A stretch of 46,908 bases of DNA. It comes from Herminiimonas sp. (lineage in GTDB: Bacteria > Pseudomonadota > Gammaproteobacteria > Burkholderiales > Burkholderiaceae_D). The position numbers were made by a program, and so were the translations under genes. The notes under the pieces are model-generated. The model did no database searches. It was not told where the DNA came from and saw nothing but the letters and a program-made list of their open reading frames with translations. Where the stretch lies: NCBI GenBank assembly GCA_027310305.1, contig DAIDBD010000013.1, positions 1 to 46,908 of the forward strand, given 5' to 3'. Positions 10,606 to 19,524 of the stretch are shown here, in pieces; positions within the stretch are counted from its first letter, which is position 1; every line of letters starts with the position of its first letter.

Positions 10606-13299
10606 ATGGCACCTATAAATTCACGCCGCACAGCAGCCGGTAAAGCCATCGGCAACGATGGGTACGAAACCCTCGTTCAGCTATCGCCGGATGCGCTGTA
10701 TGTGGTGCAGGAAGGGCGTTTGGTATTCATCAATGCGGCGGGCGCACGGCAACTGAACGCCAGCGGCCCGGACGAACTTTTCGGCTTGCCGCTTTCTTTG
10801 CTGCTGCATCCGGATTGCATCGCGCAATCCAGCGAAAGAGTGACGCATATGCTCGCTACGGGCCAATCGGCCCCGCCGATGGAGCAAAAATACTTGCGGC
10901 GCGACGGCAGCGTGATCGACGTCGAGGTTTGCTCCGCTCCTTTCCTGTATCAGGGCAAGCCGGCGATACAGGTCATTGCACGCGACATAACCGACCGCAA
11001 GGCAGCCGAAGAAGCGCTGCGCATCAGCCGCGACCGGCACCAGACCCTTGCCGAAGAGGCAACCCGCGCAAGGAAATCACTGCAGCAGGAAAAAGCGATT
11101 CTTGAAATGATTGCGCTGGAAAAGCCGCTGCCGGAAGTGTTGCGGGATATCTGCCTGGGCGCGCAGCAGATATTGTCCAAACAACCGCATTGCGCGATCT
11201 TGCTGCTGCAGGCCGACGGCAAGCATATGCGGGTGGGCGCGGCGCCTTCTTTTCCCGACGCATATAGCCGACTGGTCGATGGCCTGGAAATTGGCCCGTC
11301 TTCAGGATCGTGCGGTACGGCCATTTACAGAAATGAACAGGTGATCGTAGAAGATATCGAGCGCGATCCGTTGTGGGAAACATATCGGGCGATTGCGTCG
11401 GATTTCGGTTTGCGCGCCTGCTGGTCTTCTCCGATTGCCACTGCGGCCGGCACGGTGCTGGGCGCGTTCGGCATCTATTATTCCGAGCCGCACGCACCCA
11501 GCCCGGAAGACCTGGCGTTCATCGCAGACATCACGCACATGGTGGGGATCGCGATACACAAGGACAAGGTGGAACGCAGCCTTCTGGAAAGCGAAGAACG
11601 CTATCGTTCGGTCGTTACCTGCCTGACCGAAGGCATCGTGGTGCAATCCCGCGACGGAAAGGTATTGACCTGCAATCCGAGCGCCGAACGGATATTGCGC
11701 ATCAAGCCGGGCGGCTTGGTCGGCGTAATGCGCGGCAGCTATTTCAAACGCGTATTGTCGGAAAACGGCATCGAGATTGCGTGGGATGAATTGCCGTCGC
11801 AGGTCGTGCTGAGAACCGGCAAGCCGCTGCTCGATCTGGTGATCGGGCTGGAGATGCGGGATGGCGAAATCGTCTGGGTTTCGGAAAATGTCCTGCCGAT
11901 TCAAAAAGCCGACGAGACGAAACCCAGCGCCGTGCTGCTTTCGTTTACCGACATCAGCGTGGTCAAGGAAGCGCAGCGGCGGCTCCAGCATATGGCAACC
12001 CATGATGCGCTCACGCAGTTGCCCAATCGCAGTTATCTGACCGAGCAGCTGTCCCGTTCGCTGGCGCAGGCGCGCAGCAGGAAGCAGCAGGTTGCCGTGC
12101 TGTTTCTGGATCTGGATCGCTTCAAGAACGTCAACGACGCGCTCGGGCACGAAGCGGGCGACAGCTTGCTGAAGATGGTGGCCGGCAGGCTTGCATCATG
12201 CATTCGGGAACACGATACGCTGGCGCGTCTGGGCGGCGATGAGTTCGTGATAGTGGTGGAAAATTTCGACAGCAGCGCGCACCTGATGGCGCTGTCGGAG
12301 CGCATCCTGCAAGCCGTTTCCGAACCGTTCCCGATAGAAGGCAATGAATACTATCTCGGCGTCTCGATCGGCATAGGTATTTATCCGCACGATGCCGCCG
12401 ATGGGCCGACGCTGCTGCGTTGCGCCGATTCGGCGATGTATTACGCAAAGGAATGCGGCCGCAATCATTGCCAGTTTTTCACGAAGGAATTGAATGCTCG
12501 TGCGCAGCGCCGATATTTCATCGAGAAAAACATAAGACGCGCGCTCGCGCAGCATGAGTTCCAGCTCCATTATCAGGCCAAGGTGGAACTGAAAACGGGA
12601 CGGATCGTCGGCGCGGAAGCGCTTTTGCGCTGGAATAATCCGGATGCGGGCTTGGTGCCGTCCGGCGATTTCATACCGATCGCCGAAGAAACCGGGTTGA
12701 TCGTGCCGATCGGCCAGTGGGCGCTTGAGCAGGCATGCCGGCAGGCGGTCAAGTGGCGCAGCAGCTTGATGCCCGGCTTGCGCATGGCGGTCAACCTGTC
12801 GCCGCGTCAGTTTCAGGACGAAAATCTGGTGGCCGCGATCACCGACGTTTTGCGGCGTACCGCGATGCCGGCCCATGCGCTTGAACTTGAGCTAACCGAA
12901 AGTTTGCTGATGGGGGATACCGACCGGCTGATGCCGGTATTCGATGCGCTGACAGAACTGGGCGTGCGCTTCGCGCTGGACGATTTCGGAACCGGCTATT
13001 CATCGTTGTCTTATCTTCAGCGTTTTCCGATCGGGAATCTGAAGATCGATCGATCGTTCATCAATGGCATTCCGCAGAATCGCGATTCGGTGGCGCTCAC
13101 CCAAGCCATCATCGCGATGGCGCAGGCGCTTCAGATGAGCGTCACGGCGGAAGGCGTGGAAGAGGAACGCCAGGTGAATTTTCTGAAGCAGGCCGGCTGT
13201 CACGAAATGCAGGGCTTTTACTTCAGTGAACCGGTCAGCGCGGAAATTTTTGAAATGCTGCTCGCCAGCGCCGTATCGGTGGAACGCGGTGACGCATAG
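10606..13299 (+). CDS. PAS-GAF-PAS-GGDEF-EAL bifunctional c-di-GMP protein
   Basis: The 897-residue cytosolic protein has a PAS domain (about 22-130), a GAF domain (about 165-320), a second PAS (about 330-455), then GGDEF (about 465-625) and EAL (about 640-885). The GGDEF motif is intact (residues 543-547), with an inhibitory-site RxxD (REHD, 534-537) exactly five residues before it. The EAL motif is intact (671-673), with NLSPRQF, a Glu-rich [16 protein letters not shown] and a late AEGVE, the usual metal and catalytic positions. By family knowledge it could both make and degrade c-di-GMP, with the sensory domains choosing the direction. There are no transmembrane segments. It is divergent from the poly-HAMP kinase, so shared regulation is plausible but not shown. 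Confidence 0.93.
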   Translation: MAPINSRRTAAGKAIGNDGYETLVQLSPDALYVVQEGRLVFINAAGARQLNASGPDELFGLPLSLLLHPDCIAQSSERVTHMLATGQSAPPMEQKYLRRDGSVIDVEVCSAPFLYQGKPAIQVIARDITDRKAAEEALRISRDRHQTLAEEATRARKSLQQEKAILEMIALEKPLPEVLRDICLGAQQILSKQPHCAILLLQADGKHMRVGAAPSFPDAYSRLVDGLEIGPSSGSCGTAIYRNEQVIVEDIERDPLWETYRAIASDFGLRACWSSPIATAAGTVLGAFGIYYSEPHAPSPEDLAFIADITHMVGIAIHKDKVERSLLESEERYRSVVTCLTEGIVVQSRDGKVLTCNPSAERILRIKPGGLVGVMRGSYFKRVLSENGIEIAWDELPSQVVLRTGKPLLDLVIGLEMRDGEIVWVSENVLPIQKADETKPSAVLLSFTDISVVKEAQRRLQHMATHDALTQLPNRSYLTEQLSRSLAQARSRKQQVAVLFLDLDRFKNVNDALGHEAGDSLLKMVAGRLASCIREHDTLARLGGDEFVIVVENFDSSAHLMALSERILQAVSEPFPIEGNEYYLGVSIGIGIYPHDAADGPTLLRCADSAMYYAKECGRNHCQFFTKELNARAQRRYFIEKNIRRALAQHEFQLHYQAKVELKTGRIVGAEALLRWNNPDAGLVPSGDFIPIAEETGLIVPIGQWALEQACRQAVKWRSSLMPGLRMAVNLSPRQFQDENLVAAITDVLRRTAMPAHALELELTESLLMGDTDRLMPVFDALTELGVRFALDDFGTGYSSLSYLQRFPIGNLKIDRSFINGIPQNRDSVALTQAIIAMAQALQMSVTAEGVEEERQVNFLKQAGCHEMQGFYFSEPVSAEIFEMLLASAVSVERGDA

Positions 13300-13359
13300 G
13301 ATCGGCCTCTTCATTTCCGCAATGCCAAATTGATAATCGGGTTCGCTGAAAAATTCCCA

Positions 13360-13377
13360 TGTCACGATGCCGTAACA
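13360..13377 (+). promoter_or_regulatory. Weak candidate Pho box upstream of ppx
   Basis: TGTCACG and CGTAACA start 11 bases apart, the spacing of a Pho box direct repeat, but the second half matches only loosely. It lies about 180 bp before ppx. It is much weaker than the two boxes between ppk and pstS and could be chance. Confidence 0.25.
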
Positions 13378-13559
13378 CGCAGCGCTTATCGTCGGAAATT
13401 TTTTATTCTTGCGCAAAACAAATTCACTCCTACTGTGTCGGAAAACGATGCGCCGGACTGACTTGCATCAGTTCAACAAAGCGATGAGATTTGCCGCCGG
13501 CGCGAAAAAAAGCGGATACTTTATCGCATCAATCAAAGAGAGTTACATGAAAGGATTGC

Positions 13560-15014
13560 ATGTTTGCCGCAGTTGACTTGGGTTCGAACAGTTTTCGCCT
13601 GCATATCGGCAGGCATGACGGCGACGCGATTCGGATCATCAAAAGCGCGCGCGACCCGATCCGTCTGGGCGCCGGTCTTGATAGCAAGGACTGCCTGACC
13701 GAGCAGGCGATGCAGGCCGCGATCGAATCGCTGACACGCTTTGGCGCCACGCTGCGCACTTTCCCGCTCGATGCGGTGCGCGTGGTCGCCACCAATACAT
13801 TGCGGATCGCAAAAAACGCAGCAGCGTTCCTGCCGTCCGCCGAAAAAGCGATCGGCTACCCGATCGAAATCATTTCGGGCGAAGAAGAAGGCCGGCTCAT
13901 CTACATGGGCGTCGCCAGCGCGCTTGCCGTTTCCGGCGAAAGACGGCTGGTGCTCGATATCGGTGGCGGATCGACCGAACTGATCCTGGGAAAAGGGCAA
14001 GAGATCGAGCGGGTCGAATCATTCAGCATCGGCACCGTCAAGCAGGGACTTTCCTTTTTTGCAGGCGGCCGCATCGATGCCGCTTCATTCAATGCGGCAA
14101 TCCTGTCCGCACGCAGCCATTTCGAAGACGGTGCGCCGCCATACCATTCGCAATACTGGACCACGGCATACGGATCGTCAGGCACCATACGCGCGATTGC
14201 CGACGCGATTGAGAAAAACACGCTGGGTGACGGCGGACTTTCGATCAGGAGCCTGGAAGCGCTCAAGTCGCGCCTGATTCAAAACGGCCATGTCAGGCGC
14301 ATCGATCTGGCAGGAATGAAACCCGATCGCGCCACGACGATAGCGGGCGGCCTGGCGATCCTGATCGGACTGATGCAGGAACTGGGCATCAAGTCGATGA
14401 CGCCGATTGAAGCCGGCTTGCGCATGGGCGTACTGTGGGATTTGCAATTGCGGGCGACCAGGCGCGACCGGCGCGAACAGTCGGTACGCGGCTTCCTGCA
14501 GCGGTTTCAGGTTGACGAAATGCGGGCAAACCGCGTGGCCGATATTGCAAGCGCTCTTTACAATCAGCTCAAGCCCGGTTCCGATGCTTATGGCAGGCAT
14601 CTCTACTGGAGCGGGTTATTGCATGAAATCGGGCAGGTGGTGTCGCATAGCAGTTATCACAAGCATGGCGCTTATCTGGTGGAGAACGCCGACCTGTCCG
14701 GTTTCACGACGCGAGAACAACGTATGATGAGCACACTGATCCTCGGGCAAAAAGGCAATCTGAAAAAGCTCAACGGCGCGCTGACCGATTCCGATTTTGC
14801 GAAAGCGGTGCTGGCGTTGCGGCTTGCCGTCATGCTGATGCATTCCCGGATCGGCGTCGAGCCGGACGAGCTGCGCCTGAAAATGAAGAACCGGATCGAA
14901 CTGGAGATCAGGCGCGACTGGCTGCCGCAACATCCGACGCTGTCTTACTGGATCGAGAAAGAGAAGGAATGGTGGGATCAGGTAGGAATCGATTTCAGCA
15001 TTCGCGCCAGTTGA
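13560..15014 (+). CDS. ppx: Exopolyphosphatase (Ppx/GppA family)
   Basis: The 484-residue protein opens with the ASKHA phosphate-1 motif AAVDLGSNSFRL. It continues with the conserved RVVATNTLR, SGEEEG and the phosphate-2 motif VLDIGGGSTEL, which together define the Ppx/GppA family. A C-terminal helical region (about 300-484) resembles the HD-like domain of full-length Ppx, and the length is near the usual 500. It releases terminal phosphate from polyphosphate, opposing Ppk, whose gene lies 5 kb away. The related activity on pppGpp cannot be excluded. An AAAGGA site 5 bases before the ATG supports the start at 13560; an ATG 13 bases earlier is in another frame. A strong bidirectional terminator follows. 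Confidence 0.93.
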   Translation: MFAAVDLGSNSFRLHIGRHDGDAIRIIKSARDPIRLGAGLDSKDCLTEQAMQAAIESLTRFGATLRTFPLDAVRVVATNTLRIAKNAAAFLPSAEKAIGYPIEIISGEEEGRLIYMGVASALAVSGERRLVLDIGGGSTELILGKGQEIERVESFSIGTVKQGLSFFAGGRIDAASFNAAILSARSHFEDGAPPYHSQYWTTAYGSSGTIRAIADAIEKNTLGDGGLSIRSLEALKSRLIQNGHVRRIDLAGMKPDRATTIAGGLAILIGLMQELGIKSMTPIEAGLRMGVLWDLQLRATRRDRREQSVRGFLQRFQVDEMRANRVADIASALYNQLKPGSDAYGRHLYWSGLLHEIGQVVSHSSYHKHGAYLVENADLSGFTTREQRMMSTLILGQKGNLKKLNGALTDSDFAKAVLALRLAVMLMHSRIGVEPDELRLKMKNRIELEIRRDWLPQHPTLSYWIEKEKEWWDQVGIDFSIRAS

Positions 15015-15065
15015 CTGCATGGCTCCGCACTACATGATCGGCTTATCCGGATGAAACGGGCGGAT

Positions 15066-15103
15066 AAAAAAATGGGGCGCATCGTGATGCGCCCCATTTT
15101 TTT
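15066..15103. terminator. Strong bidirectional terminator between ppx and the convergent binding-protein gene
   Basis: An 11-bp perfect stem (ATGGGGCGCAT with its complement at 15087-15097) around a 4-base loop is flanked by an A run on the left and a T run on the right, so it should stop transcripts from both sides. It sits exactly between the convergent ends of ppx and the ABC binding-protein gene. Confidence 0.93.
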
Positions 15104-15117
15104 ATCTGGTTGGCCCA

Positions 15118-16248
15118 TTAGAACAACAAACCGCTGCCTTTTCTGAATAACGCGATATCCAGGTAATTCGATAAATGATTGCTCTTTGAAGTAGAGACGA
15201 TCGACAATCCGCCCAGATCGATATCGCTATTCTGCGCGATCAGTTCCTGCAACGCCGAACGATTGGTGCGTTTCGATAACTGGATGGATTTTGCCAGCGC
15301 CTTGGCGACAGCGAAGCCTTCCAGCGTCAGCGACGATACCGATTCATCCCTGAATTTTTTCATCATGTTGATATGTTCGATCTGGATCGGCGACGTCGCC
15401 GCGTTGGGGTTTGGAACCACCTGTGAAAATACGGTCCACTCGACCGCCTTCAGTCCGGCCACTTCCCGCAACGTCTCCAGATTGATCAATGATGTGCTGG
15501 CGACAAACGTTTTTGCTTCGTATTTGCGGAATTCCTTCAGAAACAGCGCGGTGCCGATGGTGTCTGCAATCACGATTACAAAACCGGGTTTCGAGCCGGC
15601 CAATTTGGCTGCTTCAACGGCGATCTGGTCGTTATTGACGCCGATCCGGACGGTGCCGGTCAGCTTCATGCCGCGATCGCGTATTTCCGTCGACAGGCTG
15701 TTGTAAGCCTCCTGATTCAGCGGCGATTCCTGGTACACGATACCGACGTCCTTGATGCCCAGCTTGCCGAAATGGGAAAAAAGATATTGTATTTCCTGCT
15801 GGTAGTTCGGTCGCCAGAACAGCACGCGGGACCGGTCTTTCTGCACAGCCGCCGCCAGCGGCGCAAACAGGATCATGCCGCTGCGCTTGAATGCCGGCGC
15901 ATCCAGAATCGCTTGCGTCGCGGCATCGCCGACGCCGCCCAGCAGATAATCGATCTGGTCGCGTTCGATCAGTTCGGTGACCGCCTTGACGGCCAGTTCC
16001 GGCTTGCCCTGATCGTCGCGGACAATATATACAACACGCTTGCCATTGATGCCGCCATGCGAGTTGATCGAATCGAAATAGGTCTTGATGCCGGCGACAT
16101 AATCGCGGCCGATCGCGGCATTGGGGCTGGACAGATCGATCGATTGACCGATCACGACCATATTGCCTGCTGCATATGCCGGCAAAGTAGAGCAAAGCAG
16201 CACGAAAAAAAAGGCTTTGCGCAGCAGGGAGATTATTTGCATAGTCAT
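15118..16248 (-). CDS. Periplasmic ABC-transporter substrate-binding protein, branched-chain amino acid (LivJ/LivK) type
   Basis: The mature part fits the Peripla_BP_6 family: IGQSIDLSSPNAAIGRDYVAG at the start, then FDSINSHGGINGKRV and the typical YLLGGVGDAAT ligand loop. The first candidate start (a TTG at 16284) would put 12 polar residues before the signal peptide, so the ATG at 16248 (or 16242) is preferred. It gives a signal sequence with FFFVLLCSTLPAYAA and cleavage near AYA-AGN. The length, about 376 residues, is normal. No permease or ATPase gene is adjacent, so it is an orphan binding protein or part of a sensor system; the ligand cannot be told from sequence. It is convergent with ppx. 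Confidence 0.85.
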   Translation of the reverse strand: MTMQIISLLRKAFFFVLLCSTLPAYAAGNMVVIGQSIDLSSPNAAIGRDYVAGIKTYFDSINSHGGINGKRVVYIVRDDQGKPELAVKAVTELIERDQIDYLLGGVGDAATQAILDAPAFKRSGMILFAPLAAAVQKDRSRVLFWRPNYQQEIQYLFSHFGKLGIKDVGIVYQESPLNQEAYNSLSTEIRDRGMKLTGTVRIGVNNDQIAVEAAKLAGSKPGFVIVIADTIGTALFLKEFRKYEAKTFVASTSLINLETLREVAGLKAVEWTVFSQVVPNPNAATSPIQIEHINMMKKFRDESVSSLTLEGFAVAKALAKSIQLSKRTNRSALQELIAQNSDIDLGGLSIVSTSKSNHLSNYLDIALFRKGSGLLF

Positions 16249-16370
16249 GATTTGGTATCTATCAACGGAATTAGCTTGCGGCAATTGTGAATTTTAATTG
16301 TGACCTGTTGATGAAATTGAATCGAACAGATAGAGGGCGATGCGCCGATTTCCGCGAAGCAGGCGGCGCC

Positions 16371-16412
16371 TTGCATTCCTGAAATAAATTGTATATATTG
16401 TTTATACAATTT
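16371..16412 (+). promoter_or_regulatory. Promoter overlapped by a 10-bp perfect palindrome (candidate operator)
   Basis: TTGCAT (16371-16376) and TATATT (16394-16399) are 17 bases apart, a good sigma-70 promoter. The inverted repeat AAATTGTATA (16386-16395) / TATACAATTT (16403-16412) has a 7-base spacer and covers the -10 and the expected start site. It ends only a few bases before the AAAGGAG ribosome site. A repressor binding here would block transcription; because the downstream gene looks like a DNA-binding protein, autoregulation is a reasonable guess. Confidence 0.6.
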
Positions 16413-16427
16413 AAAAAGGAGCCGTTC

Positions 16428-16931
16428 ATGATAAAAAAATCCCCAGTCAAAAAACCGCTGTCGAAACCGGCGAATGCCGCGGCGGCCGTAAAAAAACCTG
16501 TCGCCGCCAAAACAGTGCCGGCGGCAGCAAAAACAAAACCTGTGGCAGCCAAGCCGAAAGCGGCCCCGGAAACCCCGGCGGAAAAGCGGAAAAGCGCTGC
16601 CGCCGCGTTGAATGGCGGTACGCACAAGCCGGCCGCCAAACCCGAAAAAGCAGCGGCCGGACCGGATGGCAAGGTAAAACCGGCATCGGCGCAAAAAGAA
16701 AAAATCAAGAAGCCGAAACTGGTCAGGGACAGTTTCACGATGCCGGAAGCGGAGTATCAAGTGCTGGGAGACGTCAAGAAGGCATGCATCAAAGCCGGTT
16801 TCGAAGTCAAGAAAAGCGAATTGCTGCGGATCGGCGTCGCACTGATTCATAAAATGGATGCAGCCAAACTGAAAGAGACGCTCGCTTCGTTGCCGCCGCT
16901 CAAAGCGGGCCGTCCCAAGAAAGAAAAATAA
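16428..16931 (+). CDS. Lys/Ala-rich basic protein with a ribbon-helix-helix-like C-terminal domain
   Basis: The start at 16428 is chosen because AAAGGAG lies just upstream. The 167-residue product has a disordered, histone H1-like tail (residues 1-97) rich in Lys, Ala and Pro. It is followed by a compact segment (98-155) with a short strand (DSFTM) and two predicted helices (EAEYQVLGDVKKACIKAG and KKSELLRIGVALIHKM), the layout of a ribbon-helix-helix DNA-binding unit. It ends in KAGRPKKEK, an AT-hook-like GRP motif. Similar basic proteins occur in betaproteobacteria, but I know no defined function. A nucleoid-associated or autorepressing role is inferred. The palindrome over its promoter and the terminator after it make it a single-gene unit. 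Confidence 0.75.
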   Translation: MIKKSPVKKPLSKPANAAAAVKKPVAAKTVPAAAKTKPVAAKPKAAPETPAEKRKSAAAALNGGTHKPAAKPEKAAAGPDGKVKPASAQKEKIKKPKLVRDSFTMPEAEYQVLGDVKKACIKAGFEVKKSELLRIGVALIHKMDAAKLKETLASLPPLKAGRPKKEK

Positions 16932-16946
16932 TCACCGCTTCCATGG

Positions 16947-16970
16947 AAATCGGAGCCTTGGCTCCGATTT
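16947..16970 (+). terminator. Terminator after the basic protein gene
   Basis: Perfect arms AAATCGGAGCC and GGCTCCGATTT with a TT centre (nine or so real pairs after opening the loop) lie 16 bases after the stop codon. The downstream T run is short (TTT, then CG). Confidence 0.75.
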
Positions 16971-16983
16971 CGCCGTACTGTTA

Positions 16984-17005
16984 CCGTGTCATCGAACTGA
17001 CACGG
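16984..17005. repeat. 8-bp inverted repeat in the leader of the OlsB-like gene
   Basis: CCGTGTCA and TGACACGG are separated by TCGAAC, about 65 bp before the start codon at 17070. It could be an operator or a leader hairpin; there is no T run, so it is not a terminator. No known binding protein is identified. Confidence 0.5.
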
Positions 17006-17069
17006 AACGGTCATTTTGCTGAAGTAATCCGCAGTTACGCTTCCTTCGTCTCAATAACCAGGAAGATTA

Positions 17070-17837
17070 ATGCGATTACTGACGATATCGGCGGACGCAA
17101 ATCCCAGCTTTTCAAAACTTGCGCTGAGCCTTGCGAGCACCCCGGAAGAAGTGCGCGAGGTGCAGCGCCTGCGTTACAAGGTTTTCATCGAAACAATGGG
17201 CTTGTCCGGCCTGGCCAACCAGGAAGGGCTCGACAAGGATGAATTCGATTCCTGCTGCGATCACCTGATCGTGCGCGATTCAAAGACCCTCAAGGTGGTG
17301 GGCACCTATCGCGTGCTCAGTCCGCATGCGGCGCGGAAGATGGGCCGCTTTTATTCGGAACAGGAATTCGACCTCGGCAGGCTGGATAACATACGCGGCA
17401 GAATTACCGAAGCGGGCCGCGCCTGCATCCATCCGGACTATCGCAGCGGCGGCGTCATCATGCTGTTGTGGGCCGGGCTGGCCGCTTACATGAAAAAGGA
17501 ACAGTGCGATTATCTGATCGGTTGCGCCAGCATCAGCCTGGCCGACGGCGGACATAACGCCATCGCGCTTTATCATGCGTTGAGCGATACCAATCTGGCG
17601 CCGCCCGAGTATCGCGTCACGCCGCATCTGCCGTTTCCGATTCATGAGCGCGAGTCCGGTCACAAGCCGCAAATTCCGCCGTTGATCAAAGGCTATCTGA
17701 GGGGCGGTGCATGGGTATGCGGCGAACCGGCATGGGACCCGGATTTTCACAGCGCGGATTTGTTCATGCTGCTGCCGCTGGCAAAACTGGACAGCCGTTA
17801 CGCGCGTCATTATCTCAAGGAGACGAGAGCGTTATGA
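17070..17837 (+). CDS. OlsB-like N-acyltransferase (ornithine lipid / GNAT-fold family)
   Basis: The 255-residue protein has the fold signature of the OlsB/hemolysin-like acyltransferases: a conserved LRYKVFIETMGL near residue 35, EFDSCCDHLIVRD, VVGTYRVLSP, then TEAGRACIHPDYR and IGCASISLADGG. OlsB transfers a 3-hydroxyacyl group from acyl carrier protein to ornithine, giving lyso-ornithine lipid, a phosphate-free membrane lipid often made under phosphate limitation. No olsA-type O-acyltransferase is adjacent, so ornithine-lipid synthesis is not proven; other substrates are possible. Its place between ppx and the ppk-pst region is suggestive, but I saw no good Pho box before it. The start is the ATG just before LLTISAD. 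Confidence 0.8.
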   Translation: MRLLTISADANPSFSKLALSLASTPEEVREVQRLRYKVFIETMGLSGLANQEGLDKDEFDSCCDHLIVRDSKTLKVVGTYRVLSPHAARKMGRFYSEQEFDLGRLDNIRGRITEAGRACIHPDYRSGGVIMLLWAGLAAYMKKEQCDYLIGCASISLADGGHNAIALYHALSDTNLAPPEYRVTPHLPFPIHERESGHKPQIPPLIKGYLRGGAWVCGEPAWDPDFHSADLFMLLPLAKLDSRYARHYLKETRAL

Positions 17838-18264
17838 CGCCGCGCGACCGATTCCCGGCAACGGGTTCGATAGCAGTTGATCCAGCGGTAACCCCCATTT
17901 TTTGCTTTTCGATACCGATACGGAAATCGTAAAGAATCTTCCTGAAAATCTCCATCAAGACATGCCACGGCGGCGGGTTGATCCGGCTTAATCCGGTTTG
18001 ACCCTTTTCCGTGTAGTCTTGCCATAACTTGCGCGTTGCAAAACGTCCAAGACAATCAACATGCCGGAATCGGTTCGATTGTTGCAAATGAACCAGCCGG
18101 ATGCATGCAGCTCGAATTGATATCAGGCAAGAATAATTCGTTCGAGCGAACATCGAATTTATTGCTTGCGGTGACTTCATGCGGCGCTACCGAATCGCTT
18201 TTTGGTTGCAATAAGACATTTTCCATCAACAAGAAACACGGTCTTATACAAACATCATCGTCCA
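17838..18264. other. Gene-free stretch between the OlsB-like and DUF445 genes
   Basis: About 430 bp without a supportable gene. The minus strand carries a 121-codon frame (17815-18180) overlapping the end of the acyltransferase gene, but it has no ribosome site and no family resemblance that I recognise. A tandem AATCCGG-like word occurs near 17980-17997. The promoter of the DUF445 gene should lie in the right half, which is more AT-rich. Confidence 0.5.
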
Positions 18265-19506
18265 ATGCGCGAACAAGAACAATTGGAACAACTGACAAAG
18301 ATGCGAAAGCTCGCCACAAGCCTGCTCGTGTTGATGGCGGTGATATTCGTAGGCGCAAAAATTTTGCAGCCGGCGTATGGGCATTTGTCTTTTTTGCCTT
18401 TTGTCGGCGCCTTTGCCGAAGCGGCGATGGTCGGTGCGCTGGCCGACTGGTTTGCGGTAACGGCATTATTCAGGAGGCCGCTCGGACTGCCGATTCCCCA
18501 CACCGCCATCATCCCGAACAACAAGGACCGGATCGGCGAAAGCGTTGCTAACTTCCTTGAACACAACTTCATGACGCAAGAAGTGCTGAGCGAGGAATTA
18601 AAGCAAGTCGATTTCGCGGGTGCGGCTGCGAAATGGCTGGCGGTTCAGGAAAACAGCCGTGCCGTTTCGGCGCAGGTCGTCAGCGGCATTCCCGCCTTGT
18701 TCCGCATGATCGAAGACGACGACGTCGGCAATTTCATGCAAAATACTATGGCAAGCGCGCTGAAAAACATCAAGTTCGCACCGGTTGCTGCTGAGATTGT
18801 TTCGGTGCTGGTCGCCGACCGGCGGCATCAGATGCTGTTCGACCATTTGATCAGCCTCGCCGGGAAAGCACTGGAACAGAACAAGCCATTCATCCGGCAG
18901 AAAATTCATGAAAAAAGCCCGCGCTGGATGCCCAGGGCGATCGATGAAAAACTATTCGAACGCCTGCTGGCTGAAACGCAAATCATTCTTGACGAAATGA
19001 AGGATGAAAACAGCGAATGGCGCGACCGCTTTCAGCAGGCGGCGGAAGAGTTGATTGAAAAGCTGAAATCGTCTCCGGAATATGAAGAAAAAATCAGCAA
19101 CATCATCGGCCAGACATTGCGGCATCCGCTGTTTCGCGATTACACCGAACATGTCTGGCTTGATTTAAAGGAACGCTTGCTGGTGGACGTCACTTCCAGC
19201 GATTCGCGCGTGGCTGCCCAACTGGACAATGCGCTGCGCACATTCGGCGAGGCGCTGCTGCAGGATAGCGCGGTGCAGGACAAGCTCAATCAGTGGATAC
19301 GCACCTTTGCCGCCGAAGCGATCGCCGATCGCCGCGAAGCGATCGCCGATCTGATCAGGCGCGTGATCCTGAAATGGGATGCCGAAACCGTGTCGCGCAA
19401 GTTCGAACTGTATGTCGGAAAGGACCTGCAATACATCCGCATCAACGGCACCCTGGTCGGCGGCATGGTGGGCTTGGTGCTGCACACGGTTTCTCTGGCA
19501 TTGTAA
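18265..19506 (+). CDS. DUF445 family membrane protein (YjiN-like)
   Basis: The N-terminus has one hydrophobic helix (LATSLLVLMAVIFVGAKIL). It is followed by the family hallmark FVGAFAEAAMVGALADWFAVTALFRRPLGLPIPHTAIIP and NKDRIGESV, then a long amphipathic helical region (about 90-390) and a C-terminal hydrophobic helix (INGTLVGGMVGLVLHTVSLAL), so both ends are membrane-anchored. The start at 18265 (MREQEQLEQL) gives 413 residues; an in-frame Met 21 codons upstream adds an unlikely polar leader. The ribosome site is weak in either case. The molecular function of DUF445 proteins is unknown; E. coli YjiN is an inner-membrane member. Confidence 0.85.
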   Translation: MREQEQLEQLTKMRKLATSLLVLMAVIFVGAKILQPAYGHLSFLPFVGAFAEAAMVGALADWFAVTALFRRPLGLPIPHTAIIPNNKDRIGESVANFLEHNFMTQEVLSEELKQVDFAGAAAKWLAVQENSRAVSAQVVSGIPALFRMIEDDDVGNFMQNTMASALKNIKFAPVAAEIVSVLVADRRHQMLFDHLISLAGKALEQNKPFIRQKIHEKSPRWMPRAIDEKLFERLLAETQIILDEMKDENSEWRDRFQQAAEELIEKLKSSPEYEEKISNIIGQTLRHPLFRDYTEHVWLDLKERLLVDVTSSDSRVAAQLDNALRTFGEALLQDSAVQDKLNQWIRTFAAEAIADRREAIADLIRRVILKWDAETVSRKFELYVGKDLQYIRINGTLVGGMVGLVLHTVSLAL

Positions 19507-19524
19507 ATGGCGAAGGGCGCTATC

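Noticed and set aside
16285-16427. Long minus-strand frames through the Lys/Ala-rich gene and its promoter
   Set aside because: Their Phe/Ala/Arg-rich translations are reverse shadows of the Lys/Ala tail; the plus frame has promoter, ribosome site and terminator.
17815-18180. A 121-codon minus-strand frame overlapping the OlsB-like gene end
   Set aside because: No ribosome site, no recognised motif, and it overlaps a well-supported gene; a decayed gene fragment cannot be excluded but is not supported.
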